Source of the DNA: Antedon mediterranea
Lineage: Eukaryota > Echinodermata > Crinoidea > Comatulida > Antedonidae
Direction of reading: 5' to 3'
Assembly (NCBI RefSeq): GCF_964355755.1
Contig: NC_092674.1
Span: forward strand, 6,391,001 to 6,455,000
DNA: 64,000 nt
Shown piece after piece: positions 21,001 through 30,500 of the stretch. The stretch's first letter is position 1. Every line of letters begins with the position of its first letter. Both the position numbers and the translations under genes were made by a program. The notes beneath the pieces were generated by a model. It had not been told where the DNA came from, did no database searches, and saw only the letters and a list, made by a program, of their open reading frames with translations.

Positions 21001-23753
21001 GCTTGTATCCTCAGGCAAGATACTTTACTTACATTTGCCTCTCTCCACCCAGGTGTATAAATGTGTACCTGGTAAGATCAAGACACAACTTTGCGCTGAT
21101 TACTAACTGCATTATGGGAGTTTGTTTCCCTACATGTTTGATAAAAAAAAATGACCAGGGTAATAATATGTACAGCGTTTTAGAGGTTTCACAATATCAG
21201 GCGCTTTATAAATCCAGTATATTCCTATTGTGGAGTTTGAGCCTGTTCTCCACTAAGTGTCAGCTTATATCCATGTTATTGAATAAGTAGTAACTAAATC
21301 TTTTAAAATAATTTTTTTTTTATAGAAAACTTTCACCACTTACATGGTAAGTAAGCATATCTATCTATACATTTTAATGAGTTTACATAGACTTTACATA
21401 GATATGAGCGTAGCCCAAGCCTGCCTAAACTATTTTTCTAAGAACGTAGAGATCTCAAGCCATGCCTTATATTGCCCCAGAACCCAATACTTTGTATTGT
21501 AGGCTGTGCCTGGGTCTTGGATGGCTGAGACACAACAACACAACTAGTACTGGCCAGGGTTCTACTTGTAGGCTGTGCCTGGGTCTTATCTATGTGCTTG
21601 TTTTTAGGTGTGTTGTCACGATTAAAGATCACATGTTTAGAGAATGAAAGGAAAGAAGCAAAGCAGAGGTATCAAGAACACATACAAGCCTATGTAACCA
21701 CTTACCTAGGACGACCAATGGAAAAACTCAATGTAAATATTTATATGTCAAATACATTACAATTAATATTACCATTTTTTCCCACCATTTAAAAAAAAAA
21801 ATTATGGTTATGCACTACTGAATGTATGATACTATTATAATAATTTTTTCTTATATTATCGGTTATAGAAATGAGTTATTGTTATTATACATTAAGATAT
21901 TTTTTTTCTATGCATACATACAGATAGTTATTGTCTTTTTTTATTTTTGTCTTATTATTTAGATAAACTTCTGTGCCAAACAAGCCAATTTTCTAAATCA
22001 TAATTAAAACAGTTCTGTCTCATTTAAACTTTGTTTTTTCCTATCTTAATTAGCATTTTTTCGAGGGGGTGCAGACATTAGTAACGCAAGGCGTGAAAGA
22101 AGAGGAGGTTGGGTTTCAGATGGCATACAATAAACAAGAATTACGCAAACTAATTCGTGAATACACGTCCAAAGAGGTAATTAATAGCAAGAAGTACACT
22201 GTATAACCCATATATTATTACCATATACAGCCTTCCCACGTTGAAACACCGGTTCTCATCAGATCACCGAAGTTAAGCAACGTTGGGCCTGGTTAGAGCT
22301 AGGATGGGAGACCATCTGGGAATACCAGGTGCTGTATATGGAGCTTGGGTCCCATTAGGCATTTGAAATCAGCACTGCTGACTCTTATGGCAGCCCCTGC
22401 ATCTAGTATCTGCCTCAGACGTATTGGCTTATGCCTCTTCTCTGGTTAAGGTGGGCACTGGACGAGAGAAGCCCTTGGTCAATGTTGGGACCAGCCAAAC
22501 GTGCTTTAAACAGTCTTGGCTTAGTCATCATTTAGATAAATGTAAGCCTTTACATTGGATTGACATTGTCGTTTACAACAGAAGCCGGCCATATATATAT
22601 TATATTATTACCATAACTTATTTGCTGATTTTTGTTTAACATATTTCGTGAATACATGTCCAAAGAGGTAATTATTAGCAAAGATGAGTAGTATATTTCT
22701 GATATATAATTTTGGTAAGTTTATAGTACCTTACTGCATTAAACAAGTTACTGCAGTAATTAAAACACAATTTGTTCAATGTACATTAATGGAATTTGAT
22801 TTTATATTTCAGGTGAAGAAAGGGTTAGACCATTTGTACAAAAAAGTTGAGAAAACTTTATGTGATGAAGAAAGTCTATTACAGGTAAGAAATCAAGTTA
22901 CAAATATTCTACTGCAGTTACTGCTGTAACTACATTTATGTACTGCAATAACATATGCTTTTATTTCAATGGAGAGGTTTATTAGGCAGTCACTGCAATT
23001 AAAGAGTGTGTATGTAGAATAATTTTGACATAGTTCATAAATCTACTATATCATATTTAACTGTTATCAATCAATTTTCTCTATTTTCAAATTTATTGCG
23101 ATTAATATGTCTTAGTTTAAGATTCGAGTATTGAGAGGGCGCTATACAAATGACAGTTCAGAGCAAGTTACGACATTGGACTGCACCGCCAACGTTTATC
23201 AAATTTCAGAGACTCGTTCATCATTTCATTTGTTATAATTTGCCTTTATTACTTAATGTGGTTCATACCCTTTTAAGAATAATATATCCACGACACTAAA
23301 TTACATAATTATTAATAATGAGATGGGATGATTCATTCCAAAATCAATCAATCAATTGTAGCACGCACACGCAATTATTCTTCGCTACAAGTACTTTTGT
23401 ACACTTCACCGTCAAATTTTCAATAAACATTTTTTGAAATATAAGAAAACGTTGAAAGTGTTTTGTTGCTCCTTTACTTTACTTGCATTAATGGCGAAAA
23501 TTTTGACACAATTTGTATCACGTGACATTATTTACCCAATGTTGTAACTCTTTATATATATGGCTCTGAGACAGCTATACCTTCATATTGTGTTTTACAG
23601 GTTGTTTGGCGGTCAATGCAACAAGAATTTATTCATCAATACAATCACATACAGAACTTGATTAAACGCTGTTACCCAGGAGCGAACCTAACCCTTGAGT
23701 TTACCATAGATGAAGTCTTGCAATTCTTTTCCAACATTGCTCAGTCACACTAG
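9077..23753 (+). CDS. EXOC1: exocyst complex component 1 (Sec3)
   Basis: Subunit of the exocyst, which tethers secretory vesicles to the plasma membrane; Sec3 binds PI(4,5)P2 and marks the docking site. Coding exons: 9077-9200, 9353-9480, 9693-9788, 9939-10011, 10434-10630, 10885-11010, 11710-11944, 13550-13659, 14148-14300, 15214-15471, 15939-16028, 16157-16215, 16579-16605, 17839-17856, 19277-19357, 19845-19977, 20623-20860, 21326-21346, 21608-21732, 22054-22176, 22813-22884, 23601-23753. They join in frame to 879 residues, close to the human length. Residues about 20-140 form the PH-like phosphoinositide-binding domain, with lysine-rich stretches; 150-330 are coiled-coil; the rest is the helical Sec3 C-terminal region, ending SNIAQSH as in vertebrates. 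Three microexons of 27, 18 and 21 nt are present. The ATG is the first in frame after an acceptor. Introns carry SINEs, transposons, an LTR and minisatellites. Confidence 0.97.
10675..10812. mobile_element. short inverted-repeat transposon, AGCTCTGTCTACAC family
   Basis: The ends are inverted repeats (AGCTCTGTCTACACTATCAA and its complement), and the inner part contains TGTGATGTG and CCATATTT words that pair with each other. Further copies lie at 11096-11202, 23805-23942, 26797-26884, 40655-40772, 52497-52628, 52894-53016, 53149-53258, 58682-58846 and 63840-63872. There is no coding capacity, so movement depends on a transposase elsewhere. Confidence 0.8.
11096..11202. mobile_element. degenerate copy of AGCTCTGTCTACAC family
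   Basis: The right end AGTGTAGACAGAG and the inner TGTGATGTGCCCATATATGG and GGGCACATCA words match the family; the left end is eroded. It lies in intron 6 of EXOC1, about 280 bp from another copy. Confidence 0.7.
11483..11614. mobile_element. short hAT-like element
   Basis: It starts CAGTGATGTAGCCATAC and ends CTGGTGGCTACGGCCCTG; the right end reversed gives CAGGGCCGTAGCCACC, so these are inverted ends. A fragment of the same right end (GCTGGCTACGGCCCTGAT) occurs at about 58272-58290. It has no coding sequence and lies in EXOC1 intron 6. Confidence 0.5.
11971..12681 (+). mobile_element. probable solo LTR
   Basis: The element begins TGTAATATAA and ends TTATATTACA, i.e. the TG...CA ends with perfect short inverted repeats typical of LTRs, and is flanked by TTAA at 11967-11970 and 12682-12685. 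An AATAAA poly(A) signal lies at about 12604, followed by a U3/R/U5-like layout. At 711 bp it fits a Gypsy or BEL LTR. A 33-bp minisatellite is inside. No internal region or second LTR is present. A DNA transposon with 10-bp inverted ends is the alternative. Confidence 0.5.
12393..12515. repeat. 33-bp minisatellite inside the LTR
   Basis: About four units of CAGCCACTTCTTCAGAAG plus AACATCTACAC-type sequence. Because 33 is divisible by three, several frames on both strands stay open through the array; these are not genes. Confidence 0.8.
13105..13392 (-). mobile_element. tRNA-derived SINE (family B), reverse orientation
   Basis: Read on the minus strand the element begins with a tRNA-like head (GGCCGAGCGGTTAAGACAGT as A box, GGGGTTCGAGGCTC as B box), continues through a GTCTTCTCGGATAAGGACTA core and ends in a GGTTACCCCGGTGTATTAG-type body. 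Copies lie at 19550-19810 (minus) and 24928-25262 (plus). It is in EXOC1 intron 7. The head resembles a class II (Leu/Ser-type) tRNA. Confidence 0.8.
14310..14760. repeat. GT-rich minisatellite, ~18-bp unit
   Basis: About two dozen imperfect units of CTAAGGGTGTTTGTGTGG, with GGGGTAGGGGTGT variants. It lies just after the exon 9 donor of EXOC1. The G-run-rich strand could form G-quadruplexes, but that is not shown. Confidence 0.9.
15735..15850 (-). mobile_element. LINE 3'-end fragment
   Basis: On the minus strand the sequence ends ATAAAGAAATTGAATTGAAT, a poly(A)-signal-like word followed by a TTGAA tandem tail, as in the tail of the LINE at 7695. Only about 100 bp of 3' UTR remains. It lies in intron 10 of EXOC1. 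Confidence 0.5.
16360..16560. repeat. dispersed repeat with ATCA microsatellite edge
   Basis: An (ATCA)n run at 16361-16377 leads into TTTATATAGCGCCATTCC and CTCATGGCGCTGTAGAAA. The TATATAGCGC word also occurs at 62775, and its complement GCGCTATATAAAT at 24908 and 39648, marking related SINE/LINE tails. Confidence 0.5.
16800..17105. repeat. dispersed CCCCTTAATAGAGG repeat, left part
   Basis: Many degenerate units of the form GTGTCCCCTTAATAGAGG and ATAGGGGTGT are present. The repeat continues at 17731-17780; the 619-bp transposon at 17109-17727 is inserted in it. Confidence 0.65.
17109..17727. mobile_element. 619-bp inverted-repeat transposon (AGGCCAATTTACACAGAC family)
   Basis: The ends are near-perfect inverted repeats of about 38 bp (AGGCCAATTTACACAGACGA and complement, followed by GCGGTAACGGTAAGCGG). 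Target duplications TTA lie at 17106-17108 and 17728-17730. It is inserted in the CCCCTTAATAGGGG repeat in EXOC1 intron 13. Inner sequence repeats the end motif (CATTTACACAGAACGCCGAG). No transposase frame is present. The TTA duplication is typical of PIF/Harbinger. A diverged copy lies at 40914-41132. Confidence 0.85.
17960..18195. repeat. ~117-bp tandem duplication
   Basis: Two copies share TTTTTAACCAA, AATTGATTATGTC, CAATTTCT, TATTGAACT and GTGTATTTATATAAAAAC in the same order. It lies in EXOC1 intron 14 and is non-coding. Confidence 0.7.
18780..18835 (+). promoter_or_regulatory. four tandem octamer/homeodomain-like sites
   Basis: TTATGCTAATTAG(T/A) is repeated four times with exact 14-bp spacing. 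Each unit holds ATGCTAAT, close to the POU octamer, overlapping TAATTAG, a homeodomain core. It sits in the long AT-rich EXOC1 intron 14. A simple 14-bp repeat without function is the null explanation. Confidence 0.35.
19550..19810 (-). mobile_element. tRNA-derived SINE (family B), reverse orientation
   Basis: The order of blocks is the same as at 13105-13392: a GGTATCCCAGAGAGCCCAGT end, then CACCGGGGTAATCC, GATGTACTAGGTTCTTTAAA and CCTACGGTTTATAGTA; the tRNA-like head is degraded near 19800. It lies in EXOC1 intron 15. Confidence 0.75.
20898..20997. repeat. 100-bp nested inverted repeat (hairpin)
   Basis: The outer arms AAGGTTTATCGCAAAT (20898-20913) and ATTTGCGATAAACCTT (20982-20997) are exact complements; inner arms ATGCATAAT and ATTATGCAT are also exact. 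The loop is a CCCTTCC-rich run. It directly abuts the SINE body starting at 20998. Confidence 0.85.
20998..21225 (+). mobile_element. SINE family A copy without tRNA head
   Basis: It shares ATTGCTTGTATCC, GGCAAGATACTTTACTTAC, CTCTCTCCACCCAGGTGTAT and CATTATGGGAGT with the complete copy at 39358-39682. The tRNA-like head seen there is absent here; the position is occupied by the hairpin at 20898-20997. It lies in EXOC1 intron 17. Confidence 0.8.
22154..22193 (+). repeat. exon-end direct repeat, original copy
   Basis: Forty bases spanning the last 23 bp of EXOC1 exon 20, its donor site and 17 bp of intron recur at 22644-22683 with about four mismatches. Confidence 0.85.
22226..22600 (+). mobile_element. 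5S rRNA-derived SINE
   Basis: The first ~120 bp are a 5S rRNA copy: CCACGTTGAA, CACCGAAGTTAAGCAACGTT, GGATGGGAGACCATCTGGGA and ATACCAGGTGCTGTA appear in order, covering the internal Pol III control region (box A, intermediate element, box C). The ends of the 5S part (CATATACAGC and GCTGTATATG) still pair as helix I. About 250 bp of unrelated body follow, including a run with CTTCTCTGGTTAAGGTGGGC. The unit is flanked by an exact 15-bp direct repeat (TATATTATTACCATA at 22211-22225 and 22601-22615), a target-site duplication. This is the architecture of SINE3-type elements. A body after the 5S part and the target duplication argue against a standard 5S gene. Confidence 0.85.
22644..22683 (+). 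repeat. exon-end direct repeat, second copy in intron 20
   Basis: This partial copy of the end of EXOC1 exon 20 with its donor site has no acceptor in front, so it is unlikely to be spliced in. Confidence 0.8.
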
Positions 23754-23804
23754 AAGAAGGTACTTCAATTTCTATTGTAGCACCATACATATCTAGGACG
23801 CTTA

Positions 23805-23942
23805 AGCTCTGTCTACACTATCAAACTTTATGTGACAACAAAATGTGATGCGCTTATATGGACAGGATGACGACATATCACCACCATATTTGGGCACATC
23901 ACACCTTTTTTGTCAAACAAGTTTGATAGTGTAGACAGAGCT
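23805..23942. mobile_element. AGCTCTGTCTACAC-family transposon, intact
   Basis: Long inverted ends (AGCTCTGTCTACACTATCAA... and complement) with TTA at 23802-23804 and 23943-23945 as target duplication. It lies in the 3' UTR of EXOC1, 51 bp after the stop codon. Confidence 0.85.
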
Positions 23943-24113
23943 TTAGACACCATACCGCATTTTTCATAGCCTAAAACAGTGCTGTTTTCAAGAATAACAT
24001 ATTTATATAAATTAATATAGAGATACATACCCTTTTTATAAATTGACTAAACCTATAGAAATATGGGAAAATGACACAAGTACCTACAATTGAGTTTGGT
24101 AAAAAATCATATT

Positions 24114-24178
24114 AAACCGTTGAGGGCGCTAATTATCATATGTTTAAACCGTTGAGGGCGCTAATTATCCTATGTTTA
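24114..24178. repeat. 33-bp tandem duplication
   Basis: AAACCGTTGAGGGCGCTAAT plus TATCATATGTTT is present twice in a row, in the likely EXOC1 3' UTR. Confidence 0.8.
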
Positions 24179-24550
24179 TGCATGGAGTGTTCTCAATGTT
24201 CACCAGTTCTCTGTAAACTGATAAACGACATTAACTATTTCATGATGATGATGGTAATGAACAATATTATAATTTTAAAGAGAAAAAAATCCTAAAAAAT
24301 ATTTATATTCAGAGATTATATTCAATAGCATTTAACTAGATACCTATTTTATCTTCTTTTTTTTGTTTTAAATTGTCTGTTATTTTATGGAATGCATTAC
24401 AATGTACTATGTGGAATGACTTGTGGAATATTAGGTTCAATGAACTAAAAGATAACCCCCACAAGACTACATTATTGTATCAAGAATGCCTGTAATAGAT
24501 AGCATGTACATGTACAATAGCCGTACACCAATCGAGGAAATGCGATTTTC

Positions 24551-24556
24551 AATAAA
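24551..24556 (+). promoter_or_regulatory. candidate EXOC1 polyadenylation signal
   Basis: AATAAA about 0.8 kb after the EXOC1 stop, followed by a T-rich stretch (TTTCTCTGTTTTAAATGTTT). It would place the transposon at 23805-23942 inside the 3' UTR. Confidence 0.5.
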
Positions 24557-24705
24557 TGAAATGTACTAATGAATTTCTCTGTTTTAAATGTTTGTTATCC
24601 AAAATGCATTTGATTCCTTGTTAGGGACAGGAAGCTTGTAATAGAGCAGGCAAAGAGTTAAATTTTAATCCTACACTTTCCTGGTTTAGGGCCAATCGTC
24701 CTAGA

Positions 24706-24776
24706 ACCTAGTACATGTTTCGAAATGAGTAGGGGTTACCCTAGTGTACTAGTTCACACACTGAACCACTGTCGTG
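24706..24776 (+). mobile_element. SINE family B fragment
   Basis: CCTAGTACATGTTTCGAAAT and GGGGTTACCCTAGTGTACTA match the body of the family B SINEs, plus orientation, no head. Confidence 0.6.
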
Positions 24777-24927
24777 GACAGACGTCATGGCGCCGTAGTT
24801 GACTGCCGGTTACACGATGGGACCCCTAGGCCCGCCTTTAGGGGAGAAGAATGTTGTTGACAAATGTGTAACTGAAGTCCACAGCGCTCAGATCTACACG
24901 AAATAGCGCTATATAAATGTCGCATTA

Positions 24928-25262
24928 TAGTGAGTCATATGGCCGAGCGGTTAAGGCAGGGGCGCCGTTTACCGTACCTAAAGAGCCAACAACAACATCG
25001 GCAAGGGTTCGAGGCCGACTCGCTCCTAGTTCTGGTGGTGGACAAGTCTTCTCGGATAAGGACTATAAACCGTAGGTCCAGTGTACACAGTTATAATCTG
25101 TGTGTACTTTAAGAACCCAGTTCATTATTCGAAAAAGAGTAGGGGGGTTACCCCGGTGAACTGGTTCACACAATAGCCCCTGTATCAGGGGGATTACCAC
25201 CTATCTGATAGGACAGTGATTAATTCACTATTGGTAATCCTTGGCCACATTGCCTAAAGACA
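24928..25262 (+). mobile_element. tRNA-derived SINE (family B), with head
   Basis: The head reads TATGGCCGAGCGGTTAAGGC (A box) and AGGGTTCGAGGCC (B box), as in a Leu/Ser tRNA, then a body with GTCTTCTCGGATAAGGACTA and GGGGGTTACCCCGGTGAACT. It is the best plus-strand copy of the family. Confidence 0.8.
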
Positions 25263-26796
25263 TAAAATAAATAAAAATAAATAAATATATGATAATTTAG
25301 AATTTGTTTAGACCATTAAATAAAAGTAGGTCACCTCATTCTTTCCACAACCCCAATCCTTCTGAACACATCCCCCACTCCCCTCCCCGATAAACATTGG
25401 AACCCCCGATAAGCATCGGAATGTGTCGCAATTCAGCAGTGCTAATGCCCTACATTTTCGTATACATTCGAACAAACGTGACTATGGTATGAATGTGCAA
25501 TATTTATTTATTGTCAGGTTAATCGTATCCTTTATAGCGTTTTTTTAAGGACGTATTTAAGTATACAGATTTCACGTTTGGTTTTTATGTTTCCGCTCGT
25601 GTGTTTACGCAATATTTAATAACTTGCGATATTTCGCATTTTATTGTACCGTTTTGTATAATCATGCCAGAGGGCATAAAAAGAGAAACCAAAGTCACGC
25701 ATCCTGAACTATTCATGATAACTTATTTGTATACATTGACCTAATGACTGTATCGGAGTTATTTCAATTCTGAGCGCATTGTTCTGTTACACGATATGTG
25801 TTGAATTATTGAAGACAATTCAAGTGAAAAGTATCGTTTCGTTTGTTTCGCTTGCGTTACCATCTAGTATCAGTAATTAATACTGTACTACCGTGTCAAA
25901 ACACGATTGATAATTGTAAATCGTTGGTATAGGCCCTATATGCTTGTTTATGTAAACACCATCCTTTCAGTCCCCCGCCCAAAGCATCATATTCGCCTGG
26001 GCGATATCAGGGTCTACGGGGTACCGTAGCCTGGTTGGTTATTATTTACCCATGTATGTAGGCCTATGTTTATAGACATATACATAAGTTAAGTACAAGT
26101 ATGTATGTCGTTAAGTTTTCCGATAGAGTTGATTGTTCCGCGCGCCTCTCCCCTCAACACTACGCACCTCCCATCTCCTCCTTTTCCGACGAATCATATA
26201 GTTCGCACATAGAGATAATATCTCTATGGTTCGCCAAATTACATTATAGATAGTATACACAGTATAGATTTGTAGATATTGTACTATTGTAGGCCTAGCG
26301 TACATCATTCAGCGCCTTTCTCCCTCTGGCCTGCACGCTATAACCCACACCCCAAACGGCTATTATTTACCTGCATGATTTTTAAACAAAGTATTATAAA
26401 ACAAAGTAGGCCTATTATAAAAAAACACAATACCGAGAACATATTAACTTTGAGATTATAATTATACCAAATTCATCCGCCATGCCCTTCTATAAAAATA
26501 TACAAGTATAAAAAATAATTATTTATAGGCCTAATATTAGTAATAATAACTATTTGCTGCGTATTGACTATTGATAAAAAGAAATAATAAATATTTTTCC
26601 TAGACTAAAATGTAAATTCAATATTAGTACCCGCTTTATGTAATATTCTAATTATTGGTTGTTACGTTATGTACTATTCGATAATACTGTAGGCCTAAGA
26701 AGTAAATCAATATTTTTAAATAATTATAATATTAATCATAATTTCACGAGTGCCAGGGTTGGTTGCGTGAACCCAGTTTTTCTGTGGCTAAATCAT
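25263..26796. other. intergenic stretch with no gene seen
   Basis: AT-rich DNA between EXOC1 and the esterase-like gene. Open frames are short and without family features. TAGGCCTA occurs five times between 26060 and 26700. Confidence 0.6.
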
Positions 26797-26884
26797 ATCT
26801 CTGTCTACACTATCAAACTAGCAAATATGGTAGTCATGTCCATATATCTGTTGTCACATAAAGTTAGATAGTGTAGACAGAGCT
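26797..26884. mobile_element. short AGCTCTGTCTACAC-family copy
   Basis: TCTCTGTCTACACTATCAAA at the left, and its complement ending GACAGAGCT then TTA at the right, with a reduced interior. Confidence 0.75.
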
Positions 26885-27292
26885 TTATAGTTGAACCCCT
26901 CATTTATTTCCTATCGAAAATTAGATACTCCAAATTCATTTATTTTAGAATCACCTAAACATTGAGTTGACAAATGTTTAAAGGCCTATTCACACAAGAA
27001 TGATAACAATCTCCGATAAAATAATGTAATAATTTGATTGCCTTGGTTTGATTGATATCTACATCCAGAGGCGTGTCGTCATCATTGAATATATTATAAC
27101 CCCCATTAGGCCCTCACAAAACCTCGTAATAGGTGTTGTCCGTGTAGTGTTACAATATACGGTATAGTTCCCCTTGTAGTTTCATAGAAAATACCCCCGC
27201 CCCCAGAGTTCCGTAATAATATTTGGCAAGATGAAGATTTAACGTTGGAGTTTGATTGATCTACATCCAGTGTGACGTCATCATGGACACAG

Positions 27293-27298
27293 TTTATT
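27293..27298 (-). promoter_or_regulatory. candidate polyadenylation signal of the esterase-like gene
   Basis: AATAAA on the minus strand, about 230 bp after the stop codon at 27529. If used, the transposon at 27331-27501 is part of the 3' UTR. Confidence 0.35.
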
Positions 27299-27330
27299 CT
27301 CGCATCTTTGCTGAGCTGAAGTTTAATGAA

Positions 27331-27501
27331 GGCAATCTAACAACAGTTCCACGCCCCTTAAAAACACCACGCGCCGCGGAGAATATGTGCATATTGTAAT
27401 ACACTACTAATGGTATTTTTCGCAGCCAGACATAAGATCAAAGAATGAATACGAGTTCCTATCTTGGCAAGGCGAGCTCAGTTTCCTGTTGTTAGATTGC
27501 C
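27331..27501. mobile_element. 171-bp transposon with GGCAATCTAACAACAG ends
   Basis: The ends GGCAATCTAACAACAG and CTGTTGTTAGATTGCC are perfect inverted repeats. The inside contains CACGCCCCTTAAAAAC and CGCGCCGCGGAGAATATGTG. An opposite-oriented diverged copy lies at 60740-60922. Confidence 0.85.
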
Positions 27502-27528
27502 TTTAAATTTAATATAGACGCCATTCCC

Positions 27529-30500
27529 TTAAGGTGAATCTTCGTACGCTGCATTATCAAGAGCAGCCAGCGCACTGTCTGGTCGTTCTTGTTCGTCGTC
27601 GTCGTTAACTCCTGAATCCGTTCCTGAGAAAGTAGAAAACGATACCGGACGCGGAGTTGTGATGTCGTCTTCTGGCGGTACCTGATGCATCTCCGCAATC
27701 ACTGGCTGGTTATCGTATATATGTTCCTCGTAATTCGGGAGTGGGTCCGCGTTGTGATTTTCAATAGTAGGCGTCTCTTCCATTGCTGGTGTTGCCATAA
27801 GTGCTGCGGTTGGTTTCTGTAGCGTCGATGGAGGGGTGTAAATCGGTGGATCAGGTATTTCGTTTTTACCATCATTGTTCTCCATGTCGTAAACAACGGA
27901 GTTCTTATTTCGTAACGCTAGCATTATCGTAGCAATAATAAACGCAAGAGCCACTAAACCGATGAGAGCAAACACAAGACCAACAATAACATCCTCGGCT
28001 TCGTCGATACTTAACGTCGATCCTAAAACATCGACATACCTCGCCTCCTCTATCACCTTTTCTTGGTTTTCTATCAAACTTGGAATAGTGTCAAGCCAGA
28101 CAGCCATGTTTTCCGCTCGATATCTTTTATTATTTTCAATGTTATCGACTGAAATTTCTAGGTACTCCTCATCATCAGTATACGGTTCCCAATCCTCTTC
28201 TAATCCATAAGATGGGTTACTAAAAACATTTTAAAAAAAACCCAACATTTTAGATAATTCAAAGACAGTATACCACCTACTATTGACAACATTTGACGAA
28301 GAAACATAAACAGATAGTTTTAAAAATTATAAGCGCTACAACAAAATCGTACCCGTCGGACAAATAGTGGACTCATCTTGTGCTTACAAAGCAAAATGAA
28401 TGTACTATGTTGAGTTTGATTTCTATTTCACCACCATTTTACCACCAAATTTAGGCTAATTTTGTGCGCACACATAATTTAAAATTTGGACAAAACAAGT
28501 GTAAATATTTATTGCTTAAAAACAGAAAAGAAACAACCATTTTTATTTTGTGTGGTCTATTGTGTGTATTAGAATACATTCCAAGTTCTATTAACTTTAC
28601 CGCAAACAGAGGTGACTTATGTTAGAATCCAATTGCACCATTACCTTTCGTGCCGTGTGTCATATTCGAGTAGGGCTTATGTATTGTTCGTGGGAGTGTG
28701 ACAATAGAACCTGGGTAGATAGTTATCAATGGGCACGTATTCATAAATAACTATGAATAAATAGGTTACAAACTTACAATAAGATCTTTTGTTAAGTGAT
28801 TCAATAGAATTGCCAAATTGCCATTAGGTGAGGTTGTTGTAATTTTAGCTATCGCTTAATCCAGGTAAAAGCAAGTCAACTGTATGCTATATTCAGTAGC
28901 CTGTATTTTCTATTAATCATATTCAAATATTTTTTTTTTTACATTTCGCTGAACGTTTTTAAAATCTTTTTATCAGTCTGATTCGTATGTTTACAGACAT
29001 TTCTTTATGATGTAATTTATTTATTTAATATAAGGTTATTAAAACATTATTTATAGTGTTAATACTATCCATGTATGTGTTTTAGATAGAAAGTGTAATT
29101 CATTCTATCGCATGGTTTAAAAGCTTATTCTTATTCTGTATTGCATTGCGTTATAATGAAGTTGATAGAAAGAAGTATTCAGAACATTTGACAAGAAACA
29201 ATTAACAACATGCGAAATATAAACGTTCTACACAAAGTAATTTAAACACGTAAGAAAAATTTCTAATTTAGAAAAGTTTGTCTATAGCCTTTGGTTCACA
29301 TATCTAGAATCGTATATATTTTTATATAATTGAAAATAATAAATCTATTCTTACTTGAAATACATGAAGTTCTTGACATAATCCATCATTTTGTAACTAA
29401 GTAGTCTCTCTCCATCTGTGAACAAATCTCCAATACCAGCTTTTAATGGATTTCCGAAGACATACGGAACCATTTCACTATTGGCAGCTTCTGAAGACTC
29501 TGACGAGGTTGTCTTGTGATCAAACACCATATAGAAGGTCTTTCTAGAATCTTCTACTGTTCTTGCTTTGTTCAGTTCCGTTGCTGGTTTGACGTAAAAC
29601 CAGTCGTTTAAGAGTTCTTCCAATTCGTCAAGTCTGGAGACATCACTATCAGGATCGTACCAGTTCGTGTAAGTGTTTGATATTATGAGTGATATGAGTT
29701 CAGCAGCGTTGTCGTAGAAGCTAGAAATTGTCGATTGAATGCCAGAGAAAACGGTTTCTGACACGCCATCATCAATTTCTCCTACGTCTTTCAAGTAATC
29801 GACATAAACTGATGCGTCATTTTCCGTAACACCTATCAAAAGATCAAATTCTTTAGCCTGATTTGACGTCACCAGCAGATCACTAATAGTTGCCTTCTCC
29901 TCGTCTGCAGTTGGTCCAAAATATGCGAGAATATCACCTTCATCAATAACTGGTCCCCGTAAAATGTCTTCAAAAGTCAACTCTGTTAAACACTCTAAAC
30001 TGAGCTTCTTCTCTTCGTCATCATCATCCTCGTCATCAGCGGGTGGTGGACAGACTTTAGAAATAAAGTATTCCGCCACTTCGGAAGGATTCGTTATAAT
30101 CTTATCATCGGATATTACACCACTAAAAGCAATTGCCCTTTGAAAGTATGCTTCCTCTTGGCTTTTAAGCATATGGTAAGTGATACTTTCGGCGCCTGCA
30201 CCCGATCCCGCTAAAGTGATCTTGTTTTCGTCACCCCCAAAAGCGGCAATGTTATCATAAACCCACTTGATTGCCAGGGATTGATCATCAAGACCCATAT
30301 TTACTGGAGTGTCATCACCTAAACTTAAGAATCCAAATGCCCCCAGACGGTAGTTGATCGTTACTACAACAACATCCGCGTAAGCAGATAGAGTACCTCC
30401 ATCGTAGTCAGACCCAGCACCAGATATAAATGCACCTCCATGTATCCAAATCAGTACGGGATATGTTCCACTCAAATTAGCAGGTCTATAAATATTCAAC

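Noticed and set aside
22226..22345. Functional 5S rRNA gene
   Set aside because: Although the internal promoter is preserved, the 5S part is followed by a fixed extra body, lacks a T-run terminator at its end, and the whole is bounded by a target duplication.
27962..28210. 82-residue plus-strand frame opposite the esterase-like gene
   Set aside because: It is the complement of the true coding exon 28219-27529 and has no signals of its own.
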